In this document: positions 51,401-63,278 of the stretch, in pieces
Layout: each line of letters starts with the position of its first letter
How positions within the stretch are numbered: position 1 is the stretch's first letter
Assembly: GCA_963402885.1 (NCBI GenBank)
Contig: OY727095.1
Coordinates: forward strand, 9,863,001 to 9,927,000
Reading direction: 5' to 3'
Origin: Antedon bifida
Lineage: Eukaryota; Echinodermata; Crinoidea; Comatulida; Antedonidae
DNA: 64,000 nucleotides
The notes under the pieces: model-generated
Database searches by the model: none
The model's input: only the letters and a program-made list of their open reading frames with translations
What the model was told of the DNA's origin: nothing
Translations under genes and position numbers: made by a program

Positions 51401-51986
51401 AAGAAGTAATTTATTCAGATATATACAGGAAATTATGAATTGTAATGGACCTAATCGTATGTTATGAATATACATAATATACTGCCATTGCTACATTAAT
51501 AATCTAGCTTTCAAATCCATATAAATTCATAATTGAAATGATCCAAGTAATTAATTTGAAATATGAAAGTAATGAGGTGAGATGAAGAAAAACTGCCTAA
51601 TATATAGTAATAAACATTATTGTGAAAATGTATTTGATTGTTACTGTACTTAAGTATTTTATAATACTAGGCTGTAAAATTGGGTGGGGTGAGGAGACTC
51701 AGAAAGTGAAAAGATTAATAAAACGTACAGAGGAACAACTCTGAAAAAAAAAGAAGTTTACTAAGGCCAGTAGAGGGTTAGACAAATTCTAATATATGAT
51801 TGATACAAATTCATTCATTTTGCAAAAATATAACGATTATACATGTTGTTTCTACGCTAAAATGCATTGAAAATCAATTAAAGCTAAGCCGACAATACCT
51901 TCTGTTTTCGGTACTTCATTGTAATTGATTCGTCCACTGAGCGGCTCATCTTCACCGAAGCCGTTCGGCTTAGCAGATGCAGGCAT
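36474..51986 (-). CDS. STOM: Stomatin (SPFH/PHB-domain membrane scaffold protein)
   Basis: Six minus-strand exons join in phase: 51899-51986 (ATG at 51986-51984), 41552-41646, 40740-40895, 39495-39754, 37287-37365, 36474-36671 (stop TAG at 36476-36474). The product is 291 residues, close to human stomatin (288). A short polar N-terminus leads to a hydrophobic hairpin (about 35-60) with P53 at the place of the conserved hairpin proline, then [26 protein letters not shown] (C93 lies where the human palmitoylated cysteine sits), [53 protein letters not shown] and [20 protein letters not shown], all stomatin hallmarks. Family members insert into the inner leaflet, bind cholesterol, oligomerise and regulate channels and transporters. 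The C-terminal tail is short and differs from the vertebrate one. The first intron is 10.25 kb and full of repeats. Confidence 0.94.
37088..37248. mobile_element. Palindromic MITE with AAGGCCAATTTACACAGACG termini (stomatin intron)
   Basis: The left end AAGGCCAATTTACACAGACG is exactly inverted at the right, and inner GGTAACGG/CCGTTACC and GGTAAGCGGAAAAC/GTTTTCCGCTTACC also pair. Same family as the insert in SLC6 copy 2. Confidence 0.88.
37460..37781. mobile_element. AT-rich element with GATGTATTGT/ACAATACATC ends, copy 1
   Basis: GATGTATTGTC on the left and GGGGGACAATACATC on the right are inverted; the inside is AT-rich with TTCATTTTTCATG. A related copy lies near 55188-55476. Confidence 0.5.
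38060..38462. mobile_element. ~400-bp palindromic MITE (stomatin intron)
   Basis: CTATATATAAATTTACATAA on the left is inverted at the right end. Inside, AAGTTGGTTCGTACTTT, GGTACTGATTTTAACCACCT and AACCCTGTTTACTAAT each pair with their inverse, leaving a ~100-bp spacer. Confidence 0.88.
40144..40275. mobile_element. MITE copy 2 of the AAGCTCTGTCTAC family (stomatin intron, left end shortened)
   Basis: The left end TTAAGCTCTG jumps straight to TGATGTGCCCAAATATGG, so about 25 bp of the left inverted repeat are missing. The right end keeps GAGTGTAGACGGAGTTTA. Confidence 0.75.
40398..40503. mobile_element. Inverted repeat around a Penelope-type phrase
   Basis: GTTTCTCGATGTTTTGATCA and ATATGCTTTGATCGTCCTCA are mirrored by TGAGGATGATCAAAGCATAT and AAAACATCGGGAAAC. 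The phrase GATGATCAAAGCATATTG...AAACATCG resembles Penelope-like termini; class is tentative. Confidence 0.5.
41726..41765 (+). repeat. tRNA-derived SINE head
   Basis: GAGTGTCCAAGCGGTTAAGAC resembles the box A region of Ser/Leu tRNAs; no clear box B follows. Confidence 0.3.
42418..42565. mobile_element. 148-bp near-perfect palindrome (MITE)
   Basis: ATGGAAGGCAATC...GCCGCCAAAAATACAATTAC followed by AAACATACA and ATTCGTGGAAATAT on the left are matched by their inverse on the right around a ~16-bp loop. Arms are about 65 bp with few mismatches. Confidence 0.9.
43965..44125. repeat. Dispersed GGGGACACC/AGAGGACAC repeat
   Basis: Phrases such as GGGACACCCCTATTCAGGGG, ATTATGGGGACATTTTCC and AGAGGACACCTCTATTAAGA recur; kin are at about 36146-36200 and 60335-60440. 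Confidence 0.5.
45180..45530. repeat. Dispersed repeat ending in a CCTCCTTGGCGGAGG hairpin
   Basis: A GGTCCAGAATTGGGACCGTGGTCC region, an (AAAC/AC)n run, GCGATTGATTACATATACCT and the hairpin CCTCCTTGGCGGAGG follow in order. This order is common in marine invertebrate interspersed repeats, I believe of RTE-LINE/SINE origin. Confidence 0.45.
45829..45975. mobile_element. MITE copy 3 of the AAGCTCTGTCTAC family (stomatin intron 1)
   Basis: Both ends are intact: AAAGCTCTGTCTATACTATC and GATAGTGTAGACAGAGCTT. Confidence 0.85.
47975..48060. repeat. Short tandem repeat of AGCTATAACTAAATAGCATAG
   Basis: Two to three near copies, with inner AGCTAT palindromes, in stomatin intron 1. Confidence 0.7.
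48978..49426. mobile_element. ~450-bp inverted-repeat element (MITE)
   Basis: TTAAAGGAAAACTTGACCGA and GGACCATATTTTAACAACGT on the left are inverted at the right end (ACGTTGTTAAAATATGGTCC, CAAGTTGTCCTTTAA). Inner blocks with GTAAATTGCTGTGACGTCAC and its inverse also pair. Two TGACGTCA (CRE-type) sites are carried inside. Confidence 0.88.
50198..50362. mobile_element. MITE copy 4 of the AAGCTCTGTCTAC family (stomatin intron 1)
   Basis: Ends AAAGCTCTGTCTACACTATC and GATAGTGTAGACAGAGCTTT; TA on both sides fits a Tc1/mariner-type target repeat. Confidence 0.85.
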
Positions 51987-52915
51987 TCTCAAATTAGCGA
52001 TAACTTCTCAAATTAAACAGTATAAACTTCGTAAAATTTGGGCGTAGATCAACAATAATAGTACTTTAAACTTTATGCAACCATGATGGTGCCGAGAAGT
52101 TCAGAAATTGAGATATTAATACTTAAGAACAGACTTACTTTCCTCTCCTTCTATGCGTGGTGCCAGGCACTGTTTGTTTTTGTTTTGTGTGACGCGGTTG
52201 TTCGTATTTGTGTGTTCGAGCAAAAACTAAAAGGTGATAGAGCCCTCTATTTCTGTAAAAAAGTTTTACATGCGAGGCAATCTATAAAAAATCTTCTTTT
52301 AAAGATTGTTCATAAACTATTCATCCTGTACCCAGGTTCTTTTACAATTTCAAAATGTCATCCATAATGTATTTTTTCTTTATTTAAAAAGGCCTATTTA
52401 AGGTCTATTACTAGGCCTATATAATTCTAAAGCTGATATAGTGGATAACTTTTGTCCAGTTTTGTAACATTACCGCCTCTTATAAAATTATATTGTTTTA
52501 TGCGCATCACCGACGATTTTGACAGGTATTAAAAACAAATAAGTATGCCAGTTAAATGGTTATTTACAACATAGAGGAAAAATTATTCCCTCTTTGTTCA
52601 AACCTACCCACCTACTTACCTCCTGCCTATGTGCAATTCCCTGGATCAGAAGACACTATGTATAAATGTTTTTCTGTAGTTGTCGATTTACATTTACATT
52701 TAACAAGGTTGCCTAGTTCATCAGTTTCTTTCAGTTCTAAGTTCTACAAAAATAACGATGAAATTCTTCATTATGTTCAGTATACTCTCAAATATTAAAT
52801 AAGTGCCTGGGAGAAAATCAAACGCGTGTACTGTTTACAAACAGTGCTAAAGACCAATAGCAAACAAGACGTATGACGCGCTAACCAAACACTTAACATT
52901 CTACAATGTTTGCAG

Positions 52916-53030
52916 TCAAATGTCTATATTTGTCATAGAAACGTTATAGTTGCATTGAGTGTTGGACTTTATCCAATCATCCAAGTATTTATGGGTGACA
53001 GAAAAGGAACAATAACGGGAAAAGTATCAG
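52916..53030 (+). CDS. Possible coding exon of an unidentified small membrane protein
   Basis: Between TTTGCAG and a consensus GTAAGAA donor, one frame stays open for 115 bases. It holds a hydrophobic helix-like stretch NVIVALSVGLYPIIQVF followed by a polar MGDRKGTITGKVSG. The ATG at 52992 gives an alternative first-exon reading. It is divergent from stomatin, about 0.9 kb from its start. I do not recognise the protein and found no partner exon. Confidence 0.22.
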
Positions 53031-55187
53031 GTAAGAATAATTGATCTTGGGGCTCGGTGGTACACTACCAGTATACTGGTATACAAGACGATTCTGTCAC
53101 ATGGTGTTCACGGTTACTGAAATTCACGCTTACCGAAATTCACGCGTACCGTAGGCACACTTGACGGACGCGTCTAGACCTCGGTATATCGAGGACTTGA
53201 CGCCTACTTGTTTGGAGAAGGTCTCCATGCTTGGAGGTTTATCTATCTTCAACCAGTTTATTCAAACTAGAGGTAGGTAAATGTGTTGATAAGCCAATTT
53301 AATGAGTTTCAGAGATATTTTATAAACACTATAGGCCTAGGGGAAGAGTGTTTAAATAATAATTAAGATTTATTTATTTATTTATTTCATAATCTCATTC
53401 AACAGCGGGAAACCCGCCCCTTACAGAATGGAATAAAATATCTATATATATCTTAAGACCTATACAATTACATGATGAACCTATACCAAAACATTAAACA
53501 AAAAATAATATGTTATTGTATATAATATATTATTTCATTATAATATTATTTTATGAATAAATTACCTCCAAAACGGGGTTTTAAAGTAATTTAATTACCT
53601 GGAAATGATGTAAACATTTTTAAAACTAGTCTTCTACAGAAGAAGAAGAAAGATCACCATAATTTCGTGAAATGGGGGAAAAGAACATTTTGTAGTACTA
53701 TCAATAATGTAGAAATAGGTTTCCATGGTTGGCCCCATCCCTCCATTTTTGTTTTTGTACGATCCTATTTAGAATGTGGTAAGGGCAAATGGACTTTCTT
53801 TTTTAAAAGTGTACAAACCATTAGCCCAAAGTTGGTTGTCTCATCACGGCGAAATAAGTTAATTATTTCTCCATGGTCTCACCATTAGTCTGAAATACAC
53901 CCGTCACTGGTTATAATGAGATCACAAACTGTCTTTCAACTCTTTCTTAAAATTGTAATTCATCAGGAATGTACTAATTGAACTATTCTTTAATTATGCC
54001 ATAGTTAAGGCCTAATTAGTCATTTCTTAAGTTGAGACAACCTTTGTAATTTGAACAATTTAACACAAACAAAGCTCGAATTTACGATTTTATTTAAACT
54101 GAACTTTTGAACCGCTTTCCTCGGAGGCAGATTGGTTTCGTTTCGCAAACGAAATTCACTGGTTATATTGTTGTCAAATCAAGCGGCATAATTTTATGGA
54201 CATTGGCAAAAGAATTTCACATCTAGATATTGTTGACGAGTCGGTAAATTGAAGTTAACGACCTGCATCTAGAGGTAACTTTAGTTCCGTGTGTTTAGGT
54301 TATAATTTTCGGATGAATTCATGATTATTTTTTTATGTTCAGTTGAGTACCTTGAAGTACAAGTACTGTACTTCCTCATTGAATTCATATTAAGACCTGT
54401 ACTTTTTTATTACTTTTTCTGTAAAGTCTGTAGGCCTAGACCTAGTATTATACAGTAGGCACCATATCTCTTCCACGTTCCCCAGTAAAGACTCAGGGGT
54501 GATACGGGTATATGCTATATCAGTACCAACCATTTATTGGCCAAATTCAACAGTTCAAAACAATTAGATAATATCAATGAAGAATTTACCATAAGTATCA
54601 CGTTGTGATCAGTTACTTTCTATGTTTCTTTTTATAAGGACCTCATTGCAATTAAGTTTTTTAGCTTTATGGGTAATCCTTGATATGTTGATTGTACCGA
54701 ATAAAACAAACAAACAAACAAACTTGGAATTAACTCCCCCAAGACTTTCTTAATCGTTAAGATAAAGATATAATATTCAATTTTTAGATAATACAATTTT
54801 AAATTCTTGTATGTAATAATTATTATTAACTGGCAAAGTACTTCCATCATGTAAACAGGGATCAAAGTTGTCATCATCATGTTTTACTAGTCTGTCAAAT
54901 TCAAGTAGATGAAACACTCGATTTAAATATCAAGTGTGAACTGATGCTTATAATTTGATAATGACAGATACTTTCACTTTTAGATAATTTATCTGTAAGG
55001 TTAAAGTAGGATAAACAGACGAATGGCGGTGGCCATTAAATGTAATGCGTAAATTCACACTCTCCTTGTCTTATAGGCAGTGATATACGTATTTAAAATC
55101 TAGACTAGTATAAACATGTCGTTCTATTATATCTCTGCCTCAAATTAAAATACATTGTGTATGAGTGTGAATTTAATCTAATTTCAA

Positions 55188-55476
55188 GATGTATTGTCCC
55201 CCAAAAAATGAAAAATAAAGATTAATAAAAATAAGACATTTTGCAGTTTTTATAAAGTTATTCACTTCTGTAGAAAAACAAATCAACAAAAATAATTATT
55301 TCACTTATAAAAAGACAAAAGGAACGGTTAATTTTAACCAAAAACCATTGTCTGACTAAATTACATTTTTTTTTTCGATCTAGTTTTTGGTTAAAGTGAA
55401 TAACTATTATGTGACATTAAAATGGTATATTCAACAAAAAATTTAAAATAAAATATTTTGTAGGGGGACAATAACA
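55188..55476. mobile_element. AT-rich element with GATGTATTGTCCCCC-type end, copy 2
   Basis: GATGTATTGTCCCCCAAAAA then ATGAAAAATAAAGATTAAT matches, in inverse, the right end of the element at 37460-37781. Its own right end is GTAGGGGGACAATAACA. Confidence 0.55.
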
Positions 55477-58400
55477 GCTAGATGATTAAACGAGGAAGCG
55501 CGACATTATCATTCTCAACTAAACTTCCTTGGACCTCACAATCACCGATCTGTTAGCAGTGATAGGCCTAATAGTAAGGAGAGGATCTACATGCCAATGG
55601 CCTAAACTACAGTTTTAGACTCTTACAGGGTTTCGTTTTTGGCAGCAATGCATGATATACCTCTGCTTAATTTACACTTTTTGTTTCGAAAGCGCGCTAA
55701 AATGGGGCCCCAATTCAAATCGCAGACTATAATTTTAATCTGATGTTTACCGACACTTACCTTGTACCGTGTCCACATCGTGCAGCGATATGATATTTAT
55801 TATTATCTTATCTGGGAAACTACCTTTCAGTTTCAAATCCATTTTTATACGTATCGAAACTAAATCTAAATTATCGTGAATTCTAATTTAGAATTAGTGC
55901 GTGTTGAGGTTAATGATTGGGTTAAACTTGCATTTTCACCATGACCTTCCATTCCATGAAATATACCGTAAATATAAAATTTAGATTTTAATATAGAATC
56001 CATGAAATGCCATATAGTTTAGATAACTTTCTACGTTGTATTTAATTGATTATAGTGTCCAATTTTCAGAGAATTGAGAGAGTTTAGGTACTAGGCCTAT
56101 ATAATAATTAGGCCTAATTCCTCTCGTGGCTTTACCTATACCTTATTGCATTTTGTTTTCGATTTTTTCAGAAAATTATCTTAATTCTATTAATAAATAA
56201 TTAAATTAATTTTTTAAGTTCATTTATTTTCCATTATGTGAAGACAGATTCCACAAAATTACAATTCGATTCTTCACAAATCTAACTTTAATATCAATGT
56301 GGTGACAGTTGTAATGTATTACAATTTAGAAGGTCATTATGATTAATAAAGCACCGGTAGAACTATTCATAATTGCTTTTGAATCTTGATAAAAATCAAA
56401 AGGCCTACACCTTTCTTTGACCCATCTCTGTATGTTAATGACCCGAATAATTTGATTACAATACTAATACTTTAAAATCTATGTCAAATATCACCGATAA
56501 CAATCGCTAGATTCTGATTCATCAACAACAAACTTGTACAATATTAAGATTCCAGCTTTTTACTCTACCACGACGATTGCACCTTGGGAATATAGGTTCA
56601 GTAAATAATAAATAAAAGCTGAATATAATCATTGCTTCTCTTTATGTTATTAAAATCACAACCAAAGTACTGTATTCTGGGGCTGCAGACACCATTTAGA
56701 CCCCACACTTTTCAATATTCTGTTTTCATAACATCCACCGACACTATTCAGAACACGGTAAAAGTGTAAAAACCATTCTTATGAATTGTTTAGCTATCAA
56801 ATTGATATTATTAAGTATAGGCCTATGTAATGATTGATTGTTAATTACCAATAAGGTTACTTAGACGTTCCATGAATATTAATTATATTATATTATTATT
56901 ATTATATTATGTGCATATTATATGTTAAATCTACGTGGTGTATAGTGTTTAGCCGTCTCGGGTGGGCGTTCTGTAATTTAAGTAAGGATCTAAATTGTTC
57001 CAATTACTGTCGTCAAGACAATTATAAACAACACATTTTGTAATAAATCCACACAAATCTCAATAAACTTCTACTAAATAGCCCAAAACAGCGGAATTAA
57101 TTTCTCTAAGCCACGTTTTGAAAAGTTTATGTCAAACGATAAAATATACCGTCGCAATTAAATGCAACAAATTAGTCAATAAACAAGTTCATGATAACCG
57201 TGTTGATTTGATTCGTTTGGACCTTGGTTTACACCGTCAAAAGCAACAATGACATCATTGTATCGCTATATAAATATTTTGTATCATGTACAAACACTAG
57301 AAAATACAGTTATTTTTGTCTGTGGAAAACAATTGGGTTGGGTGATCAGAAAGGAATGCTAAGTAATTGTTTGAATAAGGGTACCACTATGCCTATAAAA
57401 AGCAATATAGGATGTGTAGATAATATTATTACCGGCTTAAGTTTGTGAGAGAACGTCTAGGCTAACTCTTACTGGTAACCATTGCAATAACTGTCGTTTT
57501 CCAGAGTCGGGGTAAGTTATTAGGTTATGATGTGTTGCGGTAGATTGGTTGGGGATTAGAAAGTTAAGGACCCTTTTCACATCTCCTGTCAAACTCCGAG
57601 ATGTATACACACCGAGGCGCATACTCTACAAACGAAAGTCTTGACGCACCCGCGTGAAAGGGGTATTTAACTGGAGGTTACTCTGGTAGCCTGTACCCCG
57701 GTTCAAGTTTACCTCAGTGTCTCTTGTGGACACCGTCCGACTAAGGACTCTCATAAAGATAATATCTACCCGGTATCAATCATGTATGTTTTCTTCTATT
57801 GGCATAATAGTTATAAATCATAATGGGATAGAGGACCACGAAATGTTAAATCATGCACATGAAAAAGTCAATCCAATTATATTTATATTACATAACGATG
57901 TACATTTACTTTGATAGAATGTCATGTGTTTGCGTGGACCTTTAATGTTTTTTAAATAGGCATATAAAAAGTTTAATTACAAAATAAAACCATGGGATTC
58001 ACAAACATATGGTAGTTGCTACTACACGACAATACATAGAGAAAATTAGTGAAGGTATGCTGTATCATTCCTCCATATATATATTTGGAGAAAACAGACA
58101 AGTAAAAGCACCGCTGCTACGTACCTGTGCACGTATCGCACAGTACGGTCGGTAAGTTGTTTTAAGCCTAATTTAAAAAGATCACAAATTAATTCGGCTT
58201 CCTTTATAGAATTACTGCAAACAACACGTGTATACTTTTGGTAATTTTCGGAAAAGGCAGGTGGAGTTAGCAGAGAACGGTTTTAGAGGCCAAACTCATC
58301 GTATATAGGTTTATCGTCAAATTAATTGAAATTAATGTGATTCGTTAAAACGATCACACGAGTAGAATGTCATCAATCAGTAATTAAACAAATCTTAATA

Positions 58401-59841
58401 AAAAGTACCGCTAATTGGTTTTTTTCTGTGTACAGGTAAAAATGCCTACAATTTTAAACCAGACGAAATTTGAAATTATTAGGATTCCCTGTATTATGGT
58501 TACTTTGGCAGTGCATGAGTGCATCTCTGTCTCTTACCTTGTTTTCTTCTCCTTTGTGGCGTAAACACCACTCTTATTCACATTAATATCATCTTTCATG
58601 TCATAACCATAAAATCATATTATTTTCATTATTATCACATTTTTTTTTAAATTTCTAATGTCATTACAATTTGATAAACTTCATCAGTAACCTTTTTAAA
58701 TCTTGTAAATTCACTTTGTATTCCATATTACCTCCTTTTGTCACTAATTTTACCTTTTTTTGTTAATTATGCACACTGTTTGTCCTTAATCTGAAAGACT
58801 TAAATTAAAAAAAAAAGGTTTAAACTGTTAGGAATACAGACATATTATAATCCAATCAAAAATTGGCAGTAAGCCATTTATTTATTTTTTATTGATTGAA
58901 ATTATTATGTATTATGATATAGTGTTTCTATGTAATTATTGAGCTATAAGTTGACTTCTTAAAACAATGATTAGCTATAGCTAGATATAATTTAAAGTAA
59001 ATTATAAATTCAATACCAGTACATCGGCAATAGTTAGTTTATCCATCCTATTGTAGGCGAGTTGCCCGCTGTTTTATGCGTATGCAATTAAAAAAATGAA
59101 TTTTTCCGTATTTTCTTGTTTAAAAAAATGTTAAATGTTAAATTAAATGTTAACCGCTCATTCAAATCATTATTCTTCTTCATTGATAATTATTATCATT
59201 AAAATCATAGTTGCATTATACATTTAATTTAAATACTTATAAACACTCTACATAATAATTATGTTAATTATTGCCTGATTGAAATACAACTGTAGTAGGC
59301 GTTGATATACGGTACAGTTCCGATTATGAGAATAGTATTGAAACATGTCACGTAAACAGTCTGCATTTTCATTAAAGGCCTTAAGATTTTGATTCTCACT
59401 TATAAACACTTATTAAGTTTTAATACAATTATTCCGTGCGCACATTGTTGACAATGACAAGCACTTGGGATTATGCAATGCATCCCGTTATTGTTTATCT
59501 TGAAAGCACTGTTTTCTCTATGTAATTACTTTGGTGAGTTACAAACAAAACTACTTCAAAGTGTTGCCAACATATTGTTGGAAACATTTCAATTGTTACG
59601 TTTTTAACTAATCGTACTGAGATGGCATAGGGACGAAAAAAAAAAGTAACATTTGCTTGGTATGATTTGATATTATGACAATACCTGTCGGGCCTATATT
59701 TATAGTCGACAAAGATATTTTATGTAACACATAAATTGTACGTAATCGTAAATTATATATTTTATTTTCATGTAACTGTGAGCAAATAGTAATAAATAGG
59801 TTAACCTGTGGTCGAGAATAGATAAATGATGCTAAGCTAGA

Positions 59842-59872
59842 CCAGGGAAGAGTTAATTTAACTCTTCCCTGG
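59842..59872. repeat. 31-bp perfect hairpin
   Basis: CCAGGGAAGAGTTAA, one T, and the exact reverse complement; GCTAGACCA lies outside on both sides. It could be a hairpin RNA foot or an insertion relic. Confidence 0.8.
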
Positions 59873-62376
59873 CTAGACCAATTAAAATGCAATAAATGTC
59901 AAATTAATGAAAATTAAGCGTACCGTAACAGTATAGTATAAGACGATGACAAATGCTTTTAACTGTTTGTAATGTAAGCAACACTTGTATCTCAATGGGG
60001 TTAGACGGGGGGACGCTGATATGGAATGGAAACGATTGATGTTAACAATTCGTATATATTAAATGGAGGCAAAACAAACGCTCCACGTTGACATCATCAC
60101 ATGGTTTGCGTCAACCAATTAATAATACATTAATTCAAATTAAAATGCCAATACAATGATACAAATAAGAAAGAAATACGTGGAAACAGGTCTAGATATC
60201 TTTGCTATTGTAATTTACGTCCGTTATTTGGCAGGAGCAACTAGCCATAAATATCGAAATTAACGGGGTGTTTTAGTAACTAAATGGCGGTGCCACGTCG
60301 CGCCGCATTATGTAGAAACTATATTGACCAAACAAAGTGTCCTCTCGTTGGGGAGGTCCCCATGATTAGGGGTTGACCGTCTATAGAGTTAACACATATT
60401 TCTCCCCATTCTTTTGCCTCGAAAATGTCCCCTCTTTATTATGGTGTCCAAAGAAGCAACAAGATACGCGACATCAAAATCATTATCATAATCAACGTCA
60501 TAATTACCTCAATATCACGATCAAGAATAATCAATCATCATTCTAACATTGTTAATATCATTATTTTATTTTAAAAAACGTACATTTTCTGTATCCTAAA
60601 TTTAGGAGGAGATGACCATACAAAATGCATTTAATATTACTTTGACTTTTTAACAAATTAACATCTTACCTCTCCTGTGATTTTCCACTTCCTGTAGCGC
60701 TAACTTGGTTTCCGGCTAACTATAAAATATAATTATGGGGCACAATTTATTTATTTGATAATATAGGCCTAATTAGTTTTCATTATAAACATCATTCTAC
60801 TGTATAAGGACAAAGAGGCCTATGAAACTATTATGAATTTATTAGATATCACATGTCAATAACAATAGGAGAAACAATTACCGTACTATAATAGTGCTTA
60901 TTATTTTGGATATTAACTGTTGTATTTACTCGAATTTTGAGAATGATATAATTATATTTAACCATAACAATTTCTATTTATTAAACAGTCATTTAAAATA
61001 CTGTAATTTCTTAAATAAATTTAAGTAAGTTCCTTACATTAGGTCCTATGTAAAAGTTAATCAATTAGGGCCTATTTAAAGGTTTCATAACAAATCTGCA
61101 CTGCTATACTTTATTATACAAACAACAAATATTTATATTTCCACGTTTTCATCTTATAAGGAACCAAATTATTTTGTTACAAGGGGAAAACAACAACGTA
61201 TAGGCCTATGTATACATTCATTTTGCGAGTCCTTAAAATATGAAATAAGGGCAACTCTAAATATTAAGGAACGACTTATACCGACTTCCGAAGAAACATT
61301 ACGTTATGATAGTTTTATTTTACCTGAAATAATTCAGTGGTTCTTTTGTTGGTAATTATTTTATTTTTTTACTGCAGGCCTAGACAATTAACATTATAAG
61401 TTTGATAAACAGAAATGTACCTATCAATATTAAAAGCAGAATGAAGTTAAAATTGTACAACAAAACATTTCTCACGAGAAAAACATATATAATTTGAGTC
61501 ACTCTGGAATGATACTTTTAACCGATCAATGACAGAAATATCCACAAAGTATGTTTGTAATTATCCAAATATGGTAATCAATTCAAGAGGGTTGTAATGT
61601 AATTCAAAGTAAATCTGTATCAAGTATATCCTATTAATAAAGATTAAACTATTAGGCCTATGATATCTGTTTAATCCACTTGGGGTGGTCTTGGGATGTC
61701 AGATACAAATGATAACAATATGTTGTATTCCAATATGATATCTGTCCGTTATGTCAATACCTGTATATGCCAAGGCCCCGTCTCATTCTGTACGTGGACA
61801 TTATTGTTCATTATGTTGTAGGATGAACACTTCCTCCACCCTCTACTCCCTATTATTTTTCAACCAGGTACTCATAGCTGTGTGGACTGGGAGTTGTTCT
61901 TATCGGGAATATAGTCAAGTATTGTAATCACTCGGTTACCGCAAAATGTGCCTATTGCGCTATTCTATTTAAAAGTTGTAAAAATGAAACAAAATACACT
62001 AGTCAGACTACCTTCTGATCCTGTCTGCTTGGATAAATAATTAAGGCGGGCAAGTTAGGGCAGGGAGTAAAAATAGTGTTAATTAGAGAAAACGGAAACT
62101 TATCGGGCAGCATATACCGTGTAATAATTACATGTCTGTTTTAGCAGAACATGACTTTCAAATAGGTCTAATTTGTTTATAAAGGTTATTATCCAAGGTT
62201 TAATGATAATTATGTATAACTGACAAGCGAAGAGGTTTTTTTAAATGTCTAATAATTATTGGCTCAAAATTATATTTTGTTGTTGTTTATTCTGTTTGCA
62301 GAAAGCGTGGTTAAACATGGGGAATTCACGTATAAACTTTGTAAGTACAGGACTCAACACAGTGTACTTCATCTTG

Positions 62377-62388
62377 GGGGGGGGGGGG
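62377..62388. repeat. Poly-G run
   Basis: About a dozen consecutive G bases, unusual in this AT-rich DNA; length may be an assembly approximation. Confidence 0.8.
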
Positions 62389-63092
62389 GTGTCTTTTCTC
62401 GCTGAAGCAGTGTTAAAACATATACGGAGTCTCTCTCCATTTAAATTTAATATAGTGCATATTTCATACAGCGTTTAAATAATAATAATTGTTCTAAACC
62501 GAAAGTTCGGATTAAAAAAAAAGCAATAGTTAGATGATAAATCAGAGTCAATATTTTGCTACTCTATCATGTGATTTAATATTACAATAATGGTATGGCA
62601 GAACACGGGAGGCCTAGACATAGTTAAACGTTTATGTCATGTTTTGCATGCAAATTATACAATTTTAAAATGTACTGGGTCTGGACTTAACATGGTTTTA
62701 AAACATAATTAGTTCCTATCTTTCGTTTTGCAGGCAAGGAGGGATTCTTGTTACGTCAATGTGTATTGAATATGACAATAAAAGTAAATGTACAGTAAAT
62801 GCACTTACTGGACAAACAGTACTACAGTAGGCCTATTATTTATAACATAATTTTTAATTTCCTCGATTGCCAAATTCAAGAACAAACGCAAATATAGGCC
62901 TATTGCAATTCAAGGAAAATCTTTAATATATCTCTTTATGACATTTATGAAATTCTTAATGATAATGGGCCTAATAAAAAACCGGACACCATATTCAGAT
63001 CAGTAATTATTTTAGAAGATAACTTTAGAAAGAGAAACGTTACTCCCTTTTCCCCTCAAACTCATACTGAACCTTCATTGAACCATGACGAG

Positions 63093-63278
63093 CACGTGAC
63101 ATGACGTCATATTTACTGGAAAGTTTTGGATTTGGTTATATAATTATGGAAACACTTCTGTCTGAATGACAGAGGAATAGGTTGAGACATTAAGCGTGGG
63201 AAGAAATTTAGAAGGAGGAGTATTATTGTTGCTTTGGATGATTAATACAGTCAAATAACACATAATCAAATAATTCTG
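63093..63278 (+). promoter_or_regulatory. Candidate promoter and untranslated first exon
   Basis: An E-box CACGTG (63093-63098) and a full CRE TGACGTCA (63102-63109) sit 27 bp before TTATATAA (63136-63143). About 135 bp further on, a clean donor GTGAGT begins at 63279. The order suits a TATA promoter with a leader exon of about 110 bp. No start codon with a long frame lies in it, so this is only suggestive. Confidence 0.3.

Larger units (their letters stand above)
41647..51898 (-). other. First intron of stomatin (10.25 kb), repeat-filled
   Basis: It separates the 88-bp start exon from the exon at 41552-41646. Inside are palindromic elements at 42418, 45829, 48978 and 50198, a RTE/SINE-like dispersed repeat at 45180-45530, a tRNA-like SINE head at 41730, GGGGACACC repeats at 43965-44125 and simple repeats. 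No coding exon I trust on either strand. Confidence 0.7.

Noticed and set aside
52083..52367. 94-codon plus-strand open frame next to the stomatin start
   Set aside because: No domain, low-complexity composition and no splice partners; probably chance.
62300..62340. Short exon-like piece with MGNSRINF before GTAAGT
   Set aside because: Too short to judge; no partner exon or promoter seen.
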